From Catenulispora sp. EB89 (lineage in GTDB: Bacteria > Actinomycetota > Actinomycetes > Streptomycetales > Catenulisporaceae), in the NCBI RefSeq assembly GCF_041261445.1, contig NZ_JBGCCU010000020.1, positions 164,327-228,326 of the forward strand: 64,000 nucleotides of DNA, written 5' to 3'. Both the position numbers and the translations under genes were made by a program. The notes below the pieces were generated by a model. That model had not been told where the DNA came from and made no database searches. It saw only the letters and a program-made list of their open reading frames with translations. Positions 16,332-26,175 of this stretch are shown piece by piece. Numbering within the stretch: position 1 is the stretch's first letter; every line of letters begins with the position of its first letter.

Positions 16332-16952
16332 CTAGAAAGGCCGCTGCGGCCAGGGCGCGTCGGCCGGCCGCAGGTCGTCCAGGGCGTTCGTGGTGATCGC
16401 GGTGGTCAGCGCCAGCACGCCGGCCACAGTAAGCGGGTTGTGCAGCTCCCCGGCCAGGATCAGCTTGGTCACCTCGGAGCGGTCGGCCCACACGACGGCC
16501 ATGTCGGCCTCCTCGTGCTCGCGCGCGAACTGCTCGCCGTCGGCCTCGCGCACGCCGCGCGCCAGGTAGACGCGGATCGCCTCGTCCGAGCCGCCGGGGG
16601 TGGTGAACAGGTCGACCAGCACGCGCCAGTCCTCGGCCTGCTGGTGCGTCTCCTCGTACAGCTCGCGCTGCGCCGCCTCCAGCGGGTTCTCGCCGGGGTG
16701 GTCCAGCAGCCCGGCGGGCAGCTCCCACAGCCGCCAGCCGACCGGGTGCCGGTACTGGCGCACCAGCAGCACGCGGTCCGCCTCGTCCAGCGCCACGACG
16801 CCGACCGCGCCGGGGTGCACGACGTAGTCGCGCTCGGCGACCTTGCCGTCCACCATCTCCACGGTGTCGGTCCGGATGGAGATCACATGCCCCCGGAACT
16901 TCTCCTCGGAGGCCAGGACCGGCCACTTCTCCGGTTCGTCGCGGATCTCCAT
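16332..16952 (-). CDS. Nudix hydrolase, ADP-ribose pyrophosphatase type
   Basis: 206 aa. Cleaves ADP-ribose-like nucleotide sugars to AMP and sugar phosphate by family analogy. The Nudix box reads GLLDHPGENPLEAAQRELYE followed by ET; the REL-EE core is intact while the final Gly is His (EETHQ), a small departure. Upstream VLLVRQYRHPVGWRLWELPAG is the ADPRase signature. ATG 16952 follows AGGAG by 5 nt. Lies downstream of pyrG as in M. tuberculosis (Rv1699-Rv1700), but a hairpin between them suggests separate transcription. Confidence 0.9.
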   Translation of the reverse strand: MEIRDEPEKWPVLASEEKFRGHVISIRTDTVEMVDGKVAERDYVVHPGAVGVVALDEADRVLLVRQYRHPVGWRLWELPAGLLDHPGENPLEAAQRELYEETHQQAEDWRVLVDLFTTPGGSDEAIRVYLARGVREADGEQFAREHEEADMAVVWADRSEVTKLILAGELHNPLTVAGVLALTTAITTNALDDLRPADAPWPQRPF

Positions 16953-17051
16953 CACGCTCCTGGGGCTGTGTGTGTCGCGGATTCGATGAGTGGACATCGA
17001 TGATCGCCAGCCTATCGCGACGGCCCGTTCGGGGGCGGCGGGGACGACGAA

Positions 17052-17075
17052 CGCCCCGGCGCGAACGCCGGGGCG
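17052..17075 (-). terminator. Hairpin terminator after pyrG
   Basis: A perfect 10-bp stem (17052-17061 with 17066-17075) closed by a CGAA tetraloop, 25 bp beyond the pyrG stop on the minus strand. Confidence 0.75.
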
Positions 17076-17100
17076 CGGTGTCGTGCTCCCTGCCCGCGCC

Positions 17101-18966
<1,866 letters not shown>

Positions 18967-19031
18967 TCAGCAGTTGCGGGGCCCGGGGCTCACGGGTCGA
19001 TCATGTCGGACAGGTGTCGGCAACATCCCGT

Positions 19032-20039
19032 TCATGATCGGTTTGCCGCATACGCGGCGAGCACCGCGGACAGTTCTTCCTCAGGGCTCGGCCACAGCGC
19101 GTCCCAGTCGGGCTTGGGCGGCGCCGGGGACGCGGAGGTGTCCAGGAGGGCCCGGGACAGCGCCTCGGGGTCCCCGGGCCGGATCAGCGGCAGAAAACCC
19201 GCGGTGACCTCCGCGACGCCGCCGACGTCGGTCGCGATCACCCTCGGCACGCCGGCCCGCAGCGCCTCCTGCAACGCCAGCGGCCGGGCCTCCCAGGTGC
19301 TGCACATCACGAACATGTCGGCGGCCCGCAACAAATCGGCGATATCGGCGCGGTGGCCGAGCAGCGCGACCGGGAGCTCGTGCGCGTCGATGATGGACTG
19401 GAGCACGGAGCGCTGCCGCCCCTCGCCCGCGATGGCGACCGGCGGTACGCCCGCGGCGCCGAATCGCTCCCGGATTATTATCAATGCTTTGAGAAGGGTG
19501 TCATAGTCCTTCTGCGGGGCCAGCCGGCCGACGGCCAGGACCAGGCGGCGCTCGTCGTCGGCGGCCAGGCCGAGTTCGCGGCGGAGCGCGCCGCGCACCT
19601 CCGGCGTGGGCAGCGTCGGCGCGGGCAGGGCGGGGGCCACGACCGGGCCGAAGGAGGCGTTCTTCGCGCCGTCCCTGGTCGCGGTGGCGACCAGGTCGTG
19701 CGAGGCGGCCAGGACGGCGTCGGCGCGTTGCGCGATCAGCCGCAGCAGCATCTCCCCGGCGCGGTTGGAAGGCGCGTTGTGCAGGGTCACCACGGTGCGC
19801 TTGCGGGTCGCCAGACACGCCGCGGCGCCGGCGCGCAGGCCGTGCGCGTGGACCACGTCGGCCTGCGCCTGGCGGGCCGCGTGCCGGATCGCGGGTATCG
19901 CGCCGGTGCCGGTGGCGACCAGGGTGCGGACGTCGTGGCCGACCTCGCGCAGGGCCCGGGTGAGGCTGTCGACGTGGACGCCGATGCCGCCGGTGCTCTC
20001 GGGGCGGACCAGCAGGATCCGCAGGGCGTGCGTGCTCAT
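19032..20039 (-). CDS. GT4-type glycosyltransferase (GT-B fold)
   Basis: 335 aa. Retaining GT-B enzyme: N-terminal ILLVRPESTGGIGVHVDSLT acceptor loop, DVVHAHGLRAG, VVTLHNAP; C-terminal donor domain with LAVGRLAPQKDYDTLLKAL, the diphosphate-binding IAGEGRQR, and the EX7E region DMFVMCSTWEARPLALQEAL (second Glu conserved, first replaced in the usual EGxP context by EARPLALQE). The ATG (20039) overlaps the stop of the MurJ-like gene (ATGA), so the two are coupled. Context suggests it decorates an envelope polymer or lipid-linked intermediate handled by the flippase; substrate unknown. Confidence 0.85.
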   Translation of the reverse strand: MSTHALRILLVRPESTGGIGVHVDSLTRALREVGHDVRTLVATGTGAIPAIRHAARQAQADVVHAHGLRAGAAACLATRKRTVVTLHNAPSNRAGEMLLRLIAQRADAVLAASHDLVATATRDGAKNASFGPVVAPALPAPTLPTPEVRGALRRELGLAADDERRLVLAVGRLAPQKDYDTLLKALIIIRERFGAAGVPPVAIAGEGRQRSVLQSIIDAHELPVALLGHRADIADLLRAADMFVMCSTWEARPLALQEALRAGVPRVIATDVGGVAEVTAGFLPLIRPGDPEALSRALLDTSASPAPPKPDWDALWPSPEEELSAVLAAYAANRS

Positions 20040-21925
20040 TGCGGGGACCTCCGGCCGCGCCGGTTCCGGTATCGGTACCCGTACTCGATGGGTGCGCGCA
20101 GCCACTTGCCGCACTCGGTGTCGGGCAGCAGCCGCTTGGCCGCGACGACGGCGACGCCGACGAACAGCGCGATGGTCAGCAGCGCGGTCGTCGCGCCGAT
20201 CAGCATCGCCCGCAGCGGGCCGGTGGCGCCGGGCAGCGCGGCGAGCAGCATCCCGATCGGTGCGGCGACGGCCGCGGCCAACGCCGCGACCAGCCCGGCA
20301 CGCCCGACGCCGGCCAGCGCGTCGCGCCCGACGCCGCGGCGGACGGCGGCGAGCAGCGCGGCGCCGGCCACGGTCATGCCCAGGATGTTGCCCAGGCCCA
20401 GCGCGATGACCGCGTCCTCGCCGGGCATCAGTTCGACCAGCGTCAGGTCGGCGGCCAGCACGGTGAACCAGCCGGCGCAGACCGCGGTGGCGGCGGCGCG
20501 GCCCCGGCCGCAGGCGTAGAGCGCGCGGCTGAGGTGGGCCAGCAGGCCGTAGCCGATCAGGCCGGGGGCGAAGGCGGTCAGGCCCTGGCCCATCATCTCG
20601 ACGGTGACGCTGCCGCCGGTGCCGTGGCGCGCGGTGAGGAACAGCCGGGCCGTGGGCCACGCGGCGGCGGCCAGGACCGAGGCGCCGGCCGCGGAGAAGA
20701 TCACGACGGCCTGGGTGGTGGCGGCGACGCCGTGCGCGTAGCCGCGGCGGTCCCCGGCCGCCCACTTGGCGGACAGGTCCGTGAAGGCGCTGGTCGCGAC
20801 CGGGACCGCGAGGACCGCGTACGGGAGCGAGTAGACGGCCCAGACCAGGTTGAAGACGGTGAGGGTGCCGGTGGAGGCGTGGCCGGCGTTGGAGAGCAGG
20901 ACGATGGTCAGGACCGCGAGCTGCTGCGCGATCAGGGTCGCGACGCCGGCGACGCCCAGGGAGCGGGCCTTGCGGGCGACGCCTTCGGGGAAGCGGAACG
21001 TCGGGCGCAGGTTCAACTTCGCGCGGCGCACGGCTGGCAGCAGCGACAGGACCAGGATCAGGACGCCCGCGGACGTGCCGAGCGCCAGGACGAGCTCGGG
21101 GAGGCGGCGCAGGTCGCGCAGGTGCGCGCCGCGTCCGCGGTCCAGGAAGGCGAAGACCGTGTAGGAGGCGATGACGACCAGGCTGGACAGCAGCGGGGCC
21201 AGGGCCGGGGCCAGGAAGCGGCGGTCGGCCTGCAGGGTCGCGCCGAGGACGACCGCGGCGCCGTAGAGCGGGATCTGCGGGAGGAAGAAGATCAGGAAGC
21301 GGCTGATCTGGTCCGTGTAGTAGGGGCCGTGGCCGCTGCCGAGGATGTGGCCCATCGGACCGGCCAGCGCGACGCCGGTCGCCGACAGCGGGATGAGGAT
21401 GGCCAGCGTCCAGGTCAGCAGGGCCGAGACGATGCGGGAGGCGCGGGCCCGGTCGGCCGGGCCGTCGCCGCCGGTGAGCGGGCCGGCCAGGAGCGGGACG
21501 GCGACGCCGGCCAGGGCGCCGCCGGCGGTGATCTCGAAGACGATGTTGGGGAGCTGGTTCGCGGAGTTGTAGGCGTCGGCCAGGGAGCCGGCGCCGACGG
21601 TGTGGGAGAAGACGAGCCAGCGGCCGAAGCCGACGACGCGGGAGGCGACGGTCGCTATGGCGATGAGGACGGCGGCACCGAGGAGGGTGTTCGCTCGGCG
21701 CGGGAGGCGGACGGCGCGCGGGCTTGGGGGGCTTTGAGGATCCGGGGTGTTCTGAGGGCTCGGGGGGCTCGCGGCGTTCCGAGAGCTCGCGGGGTTCTGA
21801 GAGCTCGCGGGGTTCTGAAGGCTCGCGGGGCTCGGGTCCGCGTGCTGCTGCGGCACCGAGGACTCGGCGGCGGCTTTCGGCGCGACCACCTCGGCCTGGT
21901 CGTGATCGATCTGGACGTCAGCCAT
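20036..21925 (-). CDS. MurJ/MviN-like lipid-linked precursor flippase
   Basis: 629 aa. After a ~70-residue hydrophilic N-terminal tail made of short PASSQN-like repeats come about 14 hydrophobic segments of the MOP superfamily MurJ type; the first, LLGAAVLIAIATVASRVVGF followed by GRWLVFSHTVGAGSLADAYN, is the family signature. Translocates an undecaprenyl-linked precursor across the membrane by analogy. Overlaps the preceding MraY-like gene by 8 bp and the following glycosyltransferase by 4 bp. Actinomycetes usually carry a separate essential murJ near the replication origin region, so this may be a paralogue with a different lipid substrate. Confidence 0.82.
   Translation of the reverse strand: MADVQIDHDQAEVVAPKAAAESSVPQQHADPSPASLQNPASSQNPASSRNAASPPSPQNTPDPQSPPSPRAVRLPRRANTLLGAAVLIAIATVASRVVGFGRWLVFSHTVGAGSLADAYNSANQLPNIVFEITAGGALAGVAVPLLAGPLTGGDGPADRARASRIVSALLTWTLAILIPLSATGVALAGPMGHILGSGHGPYYTDQISRFLIFFLPQIPLYGAAVVLGATLQADRRFLAPALAPLLSSLVVIASYTVFAFLDRGRGAHLRDLRRLPELVLALGTSAGVLILVLSLLPAVRRAKLNLRPTFRFPEGVARKARSLGVAGVATLIAQQLAVLTIVLLSNAGHASTGTLTVFNLVWAVYSLPYAVLAVPVATSAFTDLSAKWAAGDRRGYAHGVAATTQAVVIFSAAGASVLAAAAWPTARLFLTARHGTGGSVTVEMMGQGLTAFAPGLIGYGLLAHLSRALYACGRGRAAATAVCAGWFTVLAADLTLVELMPGEDAVIALGLGNILGMTVAGAALLAAVRRGVGRDALAGVGRAGLVAALAAAVAAPIGMLLAALPGATGPLRAMLIGATTALLTIALFVGVAVVAAKRLLPDTECGKWLRAPIEYGYRYRNRRGRRSPQ
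21765..21832. repeat. Short 18-bp tandem repeats in the MurJ-like N-terminus
   Basis: GAGCTCGCGGGGTTCTGA-like units recur about three to four times and encode the NPASSQ series of the cytoplasmic tail. Unit length divisible by 3. Confidence 0.65.
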
Positions 21926-23084
21926 CCGCGGTCTCGCTCCGCTTCGGGATCCGGCCCCACTCGTCGAGCGCGCGCAGGGGCGGCGTCGCGGCGATGACCT
22001 TGGTGAAGCTGACCTTCTCGCTGGCCGCGGTGAGCGCGACGAGGCCGGCGGCCAGGACGACGAGGCCGGGACGCGAGGCGCGTGCGGCCGCCGCGACACC
22101 GAGTGCGGCACCGAGTGCGTTGGCCCCGCAGTCGCCGAGCATGGCCTGCTCGCCGAGGTCTTCAGGGAGAAGCGCTGCGGCGGCACCGAGTGCCGCCGCC
22201 GTGAGGAGCCCAGAGCTCGATCTACCTGTGAAGACCTCGCGCAGGAGGCCGCCGCCCGCGCCGATGACCGCGGCTTTGGTGGCGCGTCCGGGGCGCAGGT
22301 CGAAGAGGTTCACGACGTTGGCCGCCCCCGCGACGACGAGGCCGGCCAGCACACGGTCGAGCGGATCGCGGCGGACGACGGCGCCGGCGGCCAGACCGGT
22401 GGCGCCGATGCCGAGGATCTTGACGGCGCCGGTGGTGACCTCGCCGTGCGCCAGCGCGCTGAGATGGCCGCGGAAGCCCTTGGCCGCGCCGCGTTCGTTG
22501 AGGTCGTCGTAGAGCCCGACGGCGCCGGCACCGAGTGCCGCACCGCAGCCGGCGAGCCGCACCGAGGCGGGCACACCGGGGACGAGGAGGGACGCCGCGG
22601 CGATGCCGAGAGCGACGGCGGGGCCTTCGAGCAGGGTGACTTCGCGGCCGCGGTTGTTCTTGCGGACCCAGCGCTCCCGGCCACCGGGAGGCCGTGCGTT
22701 CAGCAGGCGATAGGCACCGCGCGCCACGCCCCCGCCGACCGCGGCGGCCGCCACGACACCGCCGACACCAACCACCTGCTCGACGCTACCTCGTGCGCGG
22801 AGGCGGATCGCCGAACGACTCGCGTCGGAGGATCCTTGCCGAGGGCGGAGTTCCAGGACCGTGATCGCCGCTCTCAACCGGTCCGCGGCCGCAGCCGGCG
22901 TGTTCGCGCCGATCGCCGAACGACTCGCGTCGGAGGATCCTCGCCGAGGGCGGAGTTCCAGGACGGTGATCGCCGCTCTCAACCGGTCCGCGGCCGCAGT
23001 CGGCGTGTTCGCGCCGCTGATCAGCTTCGCCAGCCGGTCCCCCGGCCCGCCGTCCGATGCCCCTGCCGCCCGATTCCCACTCAC
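21918..23084 (-). CDS. MraY/WecA-like polyprenyl-phosphate sugar transferase homolog
   Basis: 388 aa from GTG 23084, which has GGAGGGGA upstream. The C-terminal 280 residues are hydrophobic and resemble a diverged MraY/WecA transferase: ERWVRKNNRGREVTLLEGP, GLYDDLNERGAAKGFRGHL (DD and the GFRGH loop), NVVNLFDLRPGRATK (NxxNxxD) and LGDCGANALGAALG. These match the Asp-rich metal site of phospho-sugar transferases. The first ~105 residues are unlike homologs and include a 35-aa tandem duplication; a start further downstream near residue 105 would give the normal length, so the start is uncertain. Together with the flippase and glycosyltransferase it likely builds a lipid-linked glycan. Confidence 0.7.
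   Translation of the reverse strand: MSGNRAAGASDGGPGDRLAKLISGANTPTAAADRLRAAITVLELRPRRGSSDASRSAIGANTPAAAADRLRAAITVLELRPRQGSSDASRSAIRLRARGSVEQVVGVGGVVAAAAVGGGVARGAYRLLNARPPGGRERWVRKNNRGREVTLLEGPAVALGIAAASLLVPGVPASVRLAGCGAALGAGAVGLYDDLNERGAAKGFRGHLSALAHGEVTTGAVKILGIGATGLAAGAVVRRDPLDRVLAGLVVAGAANVVNLFDLRPGRATKAAVIGAGGGLLREVFTGRSSSGLLTAAALGAAAALLPEDLGEQAMLGDCGANALGAALGVAAAARASRPGLVVLAAGLVALTAASEKVSFTKVIAATPPLRALDEWGRIPKRSETADG
22806..23015. repeat. 105-bp tandem duplication at the 5' end of the MraY-like gene
   Basis: Copy 1 (22806-22910) and copy 2 (22911-23015) are adjacent and differ at three positions only. The unit is 35 codons, and the reading frame is open across both copies on the minus strand and also on the plus strand, with similar third-position G+C, so coding cannot be deduced from composition. 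Confidence 0.9.
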
Positions 23085-23120
23085 CCGAAATCCCCTCCGC
23101 ATACCGGCCCGCCACCGGCC

Positions 23121-24116
23121 TCAGTGCAGGTCCGGCAGCGGCCCGTCGGCCGTCCCGGTGAGTCCGTAGTGCCCGGTCTTGCCGCCGGCGGCCTCGGCGA
23201 GGGCGAACACCGTGATGATGCGGCCCGAGGGCTGGTCGGCGGTGTCCGCGGTCGACACGTTCTTCGACACCCAGCCGTCCTTCAGCGCCGCGGCCAGCAG
23301 CCCCGGGCTCGCCGCCGAGGACGCCGGGCCGGCCAGGACCGCGCCCAGCGAGCGGCCGCCGCCGGTCAGGTCCTTCAGGAAGCCGAGGTACAGCGCGTCG
23401 GCGGCGTCGTTGCCCGCGGAGCCCGAGGACGGGGCCGGCGGGGCCAGCACCACCACCAGGTCCGCCGAGGTCGCGCTGGCCGCCTTCACGTCGACGAACC
23501 CCGCGTCGCTGTAGGCGGTCAGCACGTCCTGGGACGCCTGGTCCGTGATCTTCTGCTCGCCGATGCCGGAGGAGTTCGCCGGTATGCGGTGTACCACCGC
23601 GCCGGCGATGTCGGCCATGGCGACCACCGGGGCCGGCGTGCCGGACGTCGCGGAGGCCGACGGGGTCGGCAGCTGCTCTCCCCCGCGCTCGGCGGCCGGG
23701 AGCTTCGCGCCGGTGGCGGCCAGCTTCGTGGCCTGGCCCGGGTCCAGCAGCGCGGACTTCAGCGTCACCTCGCCGGTGACCTGCGCTCCGGCCTTCCCGA
23801 GCAGCGCGGCCAGAGCGTCGCCGCTGGAGCCGTCGGCACCGGGGAGCATCACCACAGCGACGGAGTGGCCGGCGAGCTTGCCGGCGACGGCGTCCGGGCC
23901 CAGCGCGGCGATCAGGCTGTCCCGGTCGCGGACCTGGTTGTCGAGCTCGTTCTGGGTGCTGTGCAGCGCCTGGTTCTGGCCGCGCAGGGAGGAGAGCTGG
24001 TTGTTCAGCTCGTCGTAGGCGACCTTGCTCAGGTAGGAGGACCCGATGACCAGGCCGACGGTGAGGGCGAGGAAGACGGCGACGATGGAGACGACGTGGT
24101 AGCGGAAGTCGATCAA
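23121..24116 (-). CDS. steB: SteB/MctB family (copper-transporter-like) envelope protein
   Basis: 331 aa from TTG 24116. One N-terminal membrane helix (MIDFRYHVVSIVAVFLALTV continuing GLVIGSSYL), then a coiled-coil segment (VAYDELNNQLSSLRGQNQAL) and a large extracytoplasmic domain. This is the family of C. glutamicum SteB and M. tuberculosis MctB (Rv1698); the first is tied to cell-envelope integrity with SteA, the second to copper tolerance. The steA-steB-pyrG order is as in mycobacteria. A small hairpin (GGGGAAC at 24141, GTTCCCC at 24154) lies just upstream and may end steA or regulate steB. The 230-bp gap to steA is otherwise featureless. Confidence 0.85.
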   Translation of the reverse strand: MIDFRYHVVSIVAVFLALTVGLVIGSSYLSKVAYDELNNQLSSLRGQNQALHSTQNELDNQVRDRDSLIAALGPDAVAGKLAGHSVAVVMLPGADGSSGDALAALLGKAGAQVTGEVTLKSALLDPGQATKLAATGAKLPAAERGGEQLPTPSASATSGTPAPVVAMADIAGAVVHRIPANSSGIGEQKITDQASQDVLTAYSDAGFVDVKAASATSADLVVVLAPPAPSSGSAGNDAADALYLGFLKDLTGGGRSLGAVLAGPASSAASPGLLAAALKDGWVSKNVSTADTADQPSGRIITVFALAEAAGGKTGHYGLTGTADGPLPDLH

Positions 24117-24346
24117 GTGAACAGTCCCCGCAGCCGCAAGGGGGAACCGCCTCGTTCCCCACTGAGAACAGCCCCGATACCTGCCGGGCGCGCGGGGGCC
24201 GCCATCGGCAGTGGATCACTCCACGAGCGCCCTTCGGGCCGTCGTCGCCGCACGTGTCTCCCAGCTCACAGACGAATCGGTCTCGATTCAACGACAGGTC
24301 AAGTCAGGCAAGTCAGGTGAAGCCTACGCGCTCACCTCGTGGTGGC

Positions 24347-25543
24347 CTACGAGAACGAACTCCGCAGCCAGAACACGAAGTCGTCCCACAGCGAACCCAG
24401 CACGGTCAGGTACCCCTTCCCGGCCGGCGAGACCAGCAGCGTGGCGATGATCGTGGTGAGCGCGGCGAGCACCAGCGCGGCCAGGGACGCGTTGGAGATG
24501 CGGCTGCGGTACAGCCGCGAGACGCCCTTGGCGTCCACCAGCTTGCCGCCCACGCGCAGCCGGGTCAGGAACGTCGAGGCCATCCCGCCGCGCCCCTTCT
24601 CCAGGAACTCCACCAGGTTGGTGTGGCCGCCGACGGCGACGATCAGGGTCGCGCCCTTGTCGTCGGCCAGCAGCATCGCCACGTCCTCGCTCGTGCCGGC
24701 CGCCGGGAACAGCACGCACGGCAGCCCCAGGTTGGTGACGCGGTCCAGGCCCGGGGCGGTTCCGTCCGGGTAGGCGTGCACGATCAGCTCCGCGCCGCAG
24801 CCCAGCGCCTCGTCGGAGACCGAGTCCATGTCGCCGACGATGATGTCCGGCTTGTGGCCGCCCTCCAGCAGCGCGTCGGCGCCGCCGTCGACCCCTATGC
24901 ACACCGGCCGGTACTCGCGGATGTAGGGACGCAGCACCGCCAGGTCGTCCTTGTGGTGCGTGCCGCGAACCACCATCAGGACGTGGCGGCCGTCCAGCTC
25001 GGTGGTGATGTCCGGGACGCCGACACCGTCGAACAGCAGGTCGCGCTCGGCGCGCAGGTACTCCATGGTGTTCGCGGTGAACGCCTCGATCTGCTCCGAG
25101 ACCGTCGAGCGGGCCTCGGCCAGCGCCTCGACGACCTCGTCCAGATCCACGGCCTTGCCGACCGCGACCGGGGTGCTGCCGCGCAGGATGACGTTGCCGT
25201 CCAGGCGCACCATGTCGCCCTCGCAGATCCGCTCCAGCACGGCCGACCCGACCTCGTCGACCACCGGGATGCCGGCCAAGAGCAGGATCTCCAGGCCCAT
25301 CGCCGGGTAGCGGCCGGACAACGACTTGGCAGCGTTCACCACGGCCGCGGGCTTGCAGGCCAACAGCGCCTCGGCGGCCGGGCCGTCCAGGTCGACGTGG
25401 TCAATGAGAGCGATCTCGCCGGCCCGCAGGCGCTTGGTCAGGTCCTTGGTGCGGCGGTCCACGCGGGCAACGCCGGAAAGACCCGGCAAATCTGGCTGGC
25501 GGGCCTGGGCTCGGCGTCGGGGACGGTGCGGAGAGTGCGTCAT
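24347..25543 (-). CDS. steA: Putative cytokinetic-ring protein SteA
   Basis: 398 aa. Recognised by RVDRRTKDLTKRLRAGEIAL, IDHVDLDGPAAEALLACKP, AAKSLSGRYPAMGLEILL, the thiamin-pyrophosphokinase-like core VGDMDSVSDEALGCGAELIV and GKGATLIVAVGGHTNLVEFL-type strand (here DKGATL), plus a single C-terminal membrane helix (ASLAALVLAALTTIIATLLV). In C. glutamicum SteA recruits the RipA hydrolase pathway to the septum with SteB. ATG 25543 is used; a GTG lies one codon upstream. Divergent from the DUF1453 gene with 158 bp between. Confidence 0.88.
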   Translation of the reverse strand: MTHSPHRPRRRAQARQPDLPGLSGVARVDRRTKDLTKRLRAGEIALIDHVDLDGPAAEALLACKPAAVVNAAKSLSGRYPAMGLEILLLAGIPVVDEVGSAVLERICEGDMVRLDGNVILRGSTPVAVGKAVDLDEVVEALAEARSTVSEQIEAFTANTMEYLRAERDLLFDGVGVPDITTELDGRHVLMVVRGTHHKDDLAVLRPYIREYRPVCIGVDGGADALLEGGHKPDIIVGDMDSVSDEALGCGAELIVHAYPDGTAPGLDRVTNLGLPCVLFPAAGTSEDVAMLLADDKGATLIVAVGGHTNLVEFLEKGRGGMASTFLTRLRVGGKLVDAKGVSRLYRSRISNASLAALVLAALTTIIATLLVSPAGKGYLTVLGSLWDDFVFWLRSSFS

Positions 25544-25701
25544 CACTGGCGCTCATCGTCGCACGTCCGGCTGCGGCGGCGGTAAGGGATTGGCCGGTGC
25601 GGGACGCGGGGCGGATGGGAAGGGAGAGGCGCTGAATCTCCACCCCGGTCTCCACCCCGGCTCCGATCTGCGCAGACCGCAGAATCCCTACCGTCGAAGA
25701 C

Positions 25702-26175
25702 ATGAACATCCTGCAGATCGTCCTCATCGTCGCGGTCGCCGCGCTGGTCATCGGCAAGCGCCTGACCGGACGTCCGGTCGACACCCGGCGCTCGATCGTC
25801 ATGCCGGGCGTGCTGGCCGTCTACGGCCTCGTCATCCTGCAGAAGAGCGGCACCCTCACGCACACCGACCAGGTGTGGCTGGGAATCCAGGCGGGCGTGT
25901 CGGTCGCGATCGGCCTGATCCGAGGCAGCTCGATCCACCTGTACGAGCGCAACGGCGTGCTGTGGGCCCGCTACCGGCCGATCACGATCCTGCTCTGGCT
26001 CGGCTCCTTCGCCCTGCGCTTCGGCCTGGAGCTGGCCGCGGTCGGCGCAGGCGCCGGAAAGTCGGCGATGAGCTCCTCGACGATGCTCATGTTCGGACTG
26101 TCGCTGGCCGCTGAGTCGCTGATCGTGGTGCCGCGGGCGCACGCCAGCGGGATCCCGGTGCTGGCGCGGTCGTGA
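25702..26175 (+). CDS. DUF1453/CcdC-like membrane protein
   Basis: 157 aa. Four hydrophobic segments, with the typical opening LQIVLIVAVAALVIGKRLTG RP region, RSIVMPGVLAVYGLVI, and the YERNGVLWARYRPITILLW loop shared by DUF1453 proteins. Function unknown. ATG start 7 nt after TACCGT (25689-25694), so leaderless. Its TGA overlaps the GTG of the sensor-kinase frame (GTGA), suggesting the membrane protein and the two-component system are expressed together. Confidence 0.75.
   Translation: MNILQIVLIVAVAALVIGKRLTGRPVDTRRSIVMPGVLAVYGLVILQKSGTLTHTDQVWLGIQAGVSVAIGLIRGSSIHLYERNGVLWARYRPITILLWLGSFALRFGLELAAVGAGAGKSAMSSSTMLMFGLSLAAESLIVVPRAHASGIPVLARS

Noticed and set aside
20039..21997. 652-codon plus-strand open frame opposite the MurJ-like gene
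   Set aside because: It is a shadow of high third-position G+C; the minus strand encodes a recognisable membrane protein and the plus product is Gly/Arg/Gln-rich low complexity.
22861..23169. 102-codon plus-strand frame across the 105-bp duplication
   Set aside because: The open frame follows from the repeat's composition; no ribosome site or homology supports it.
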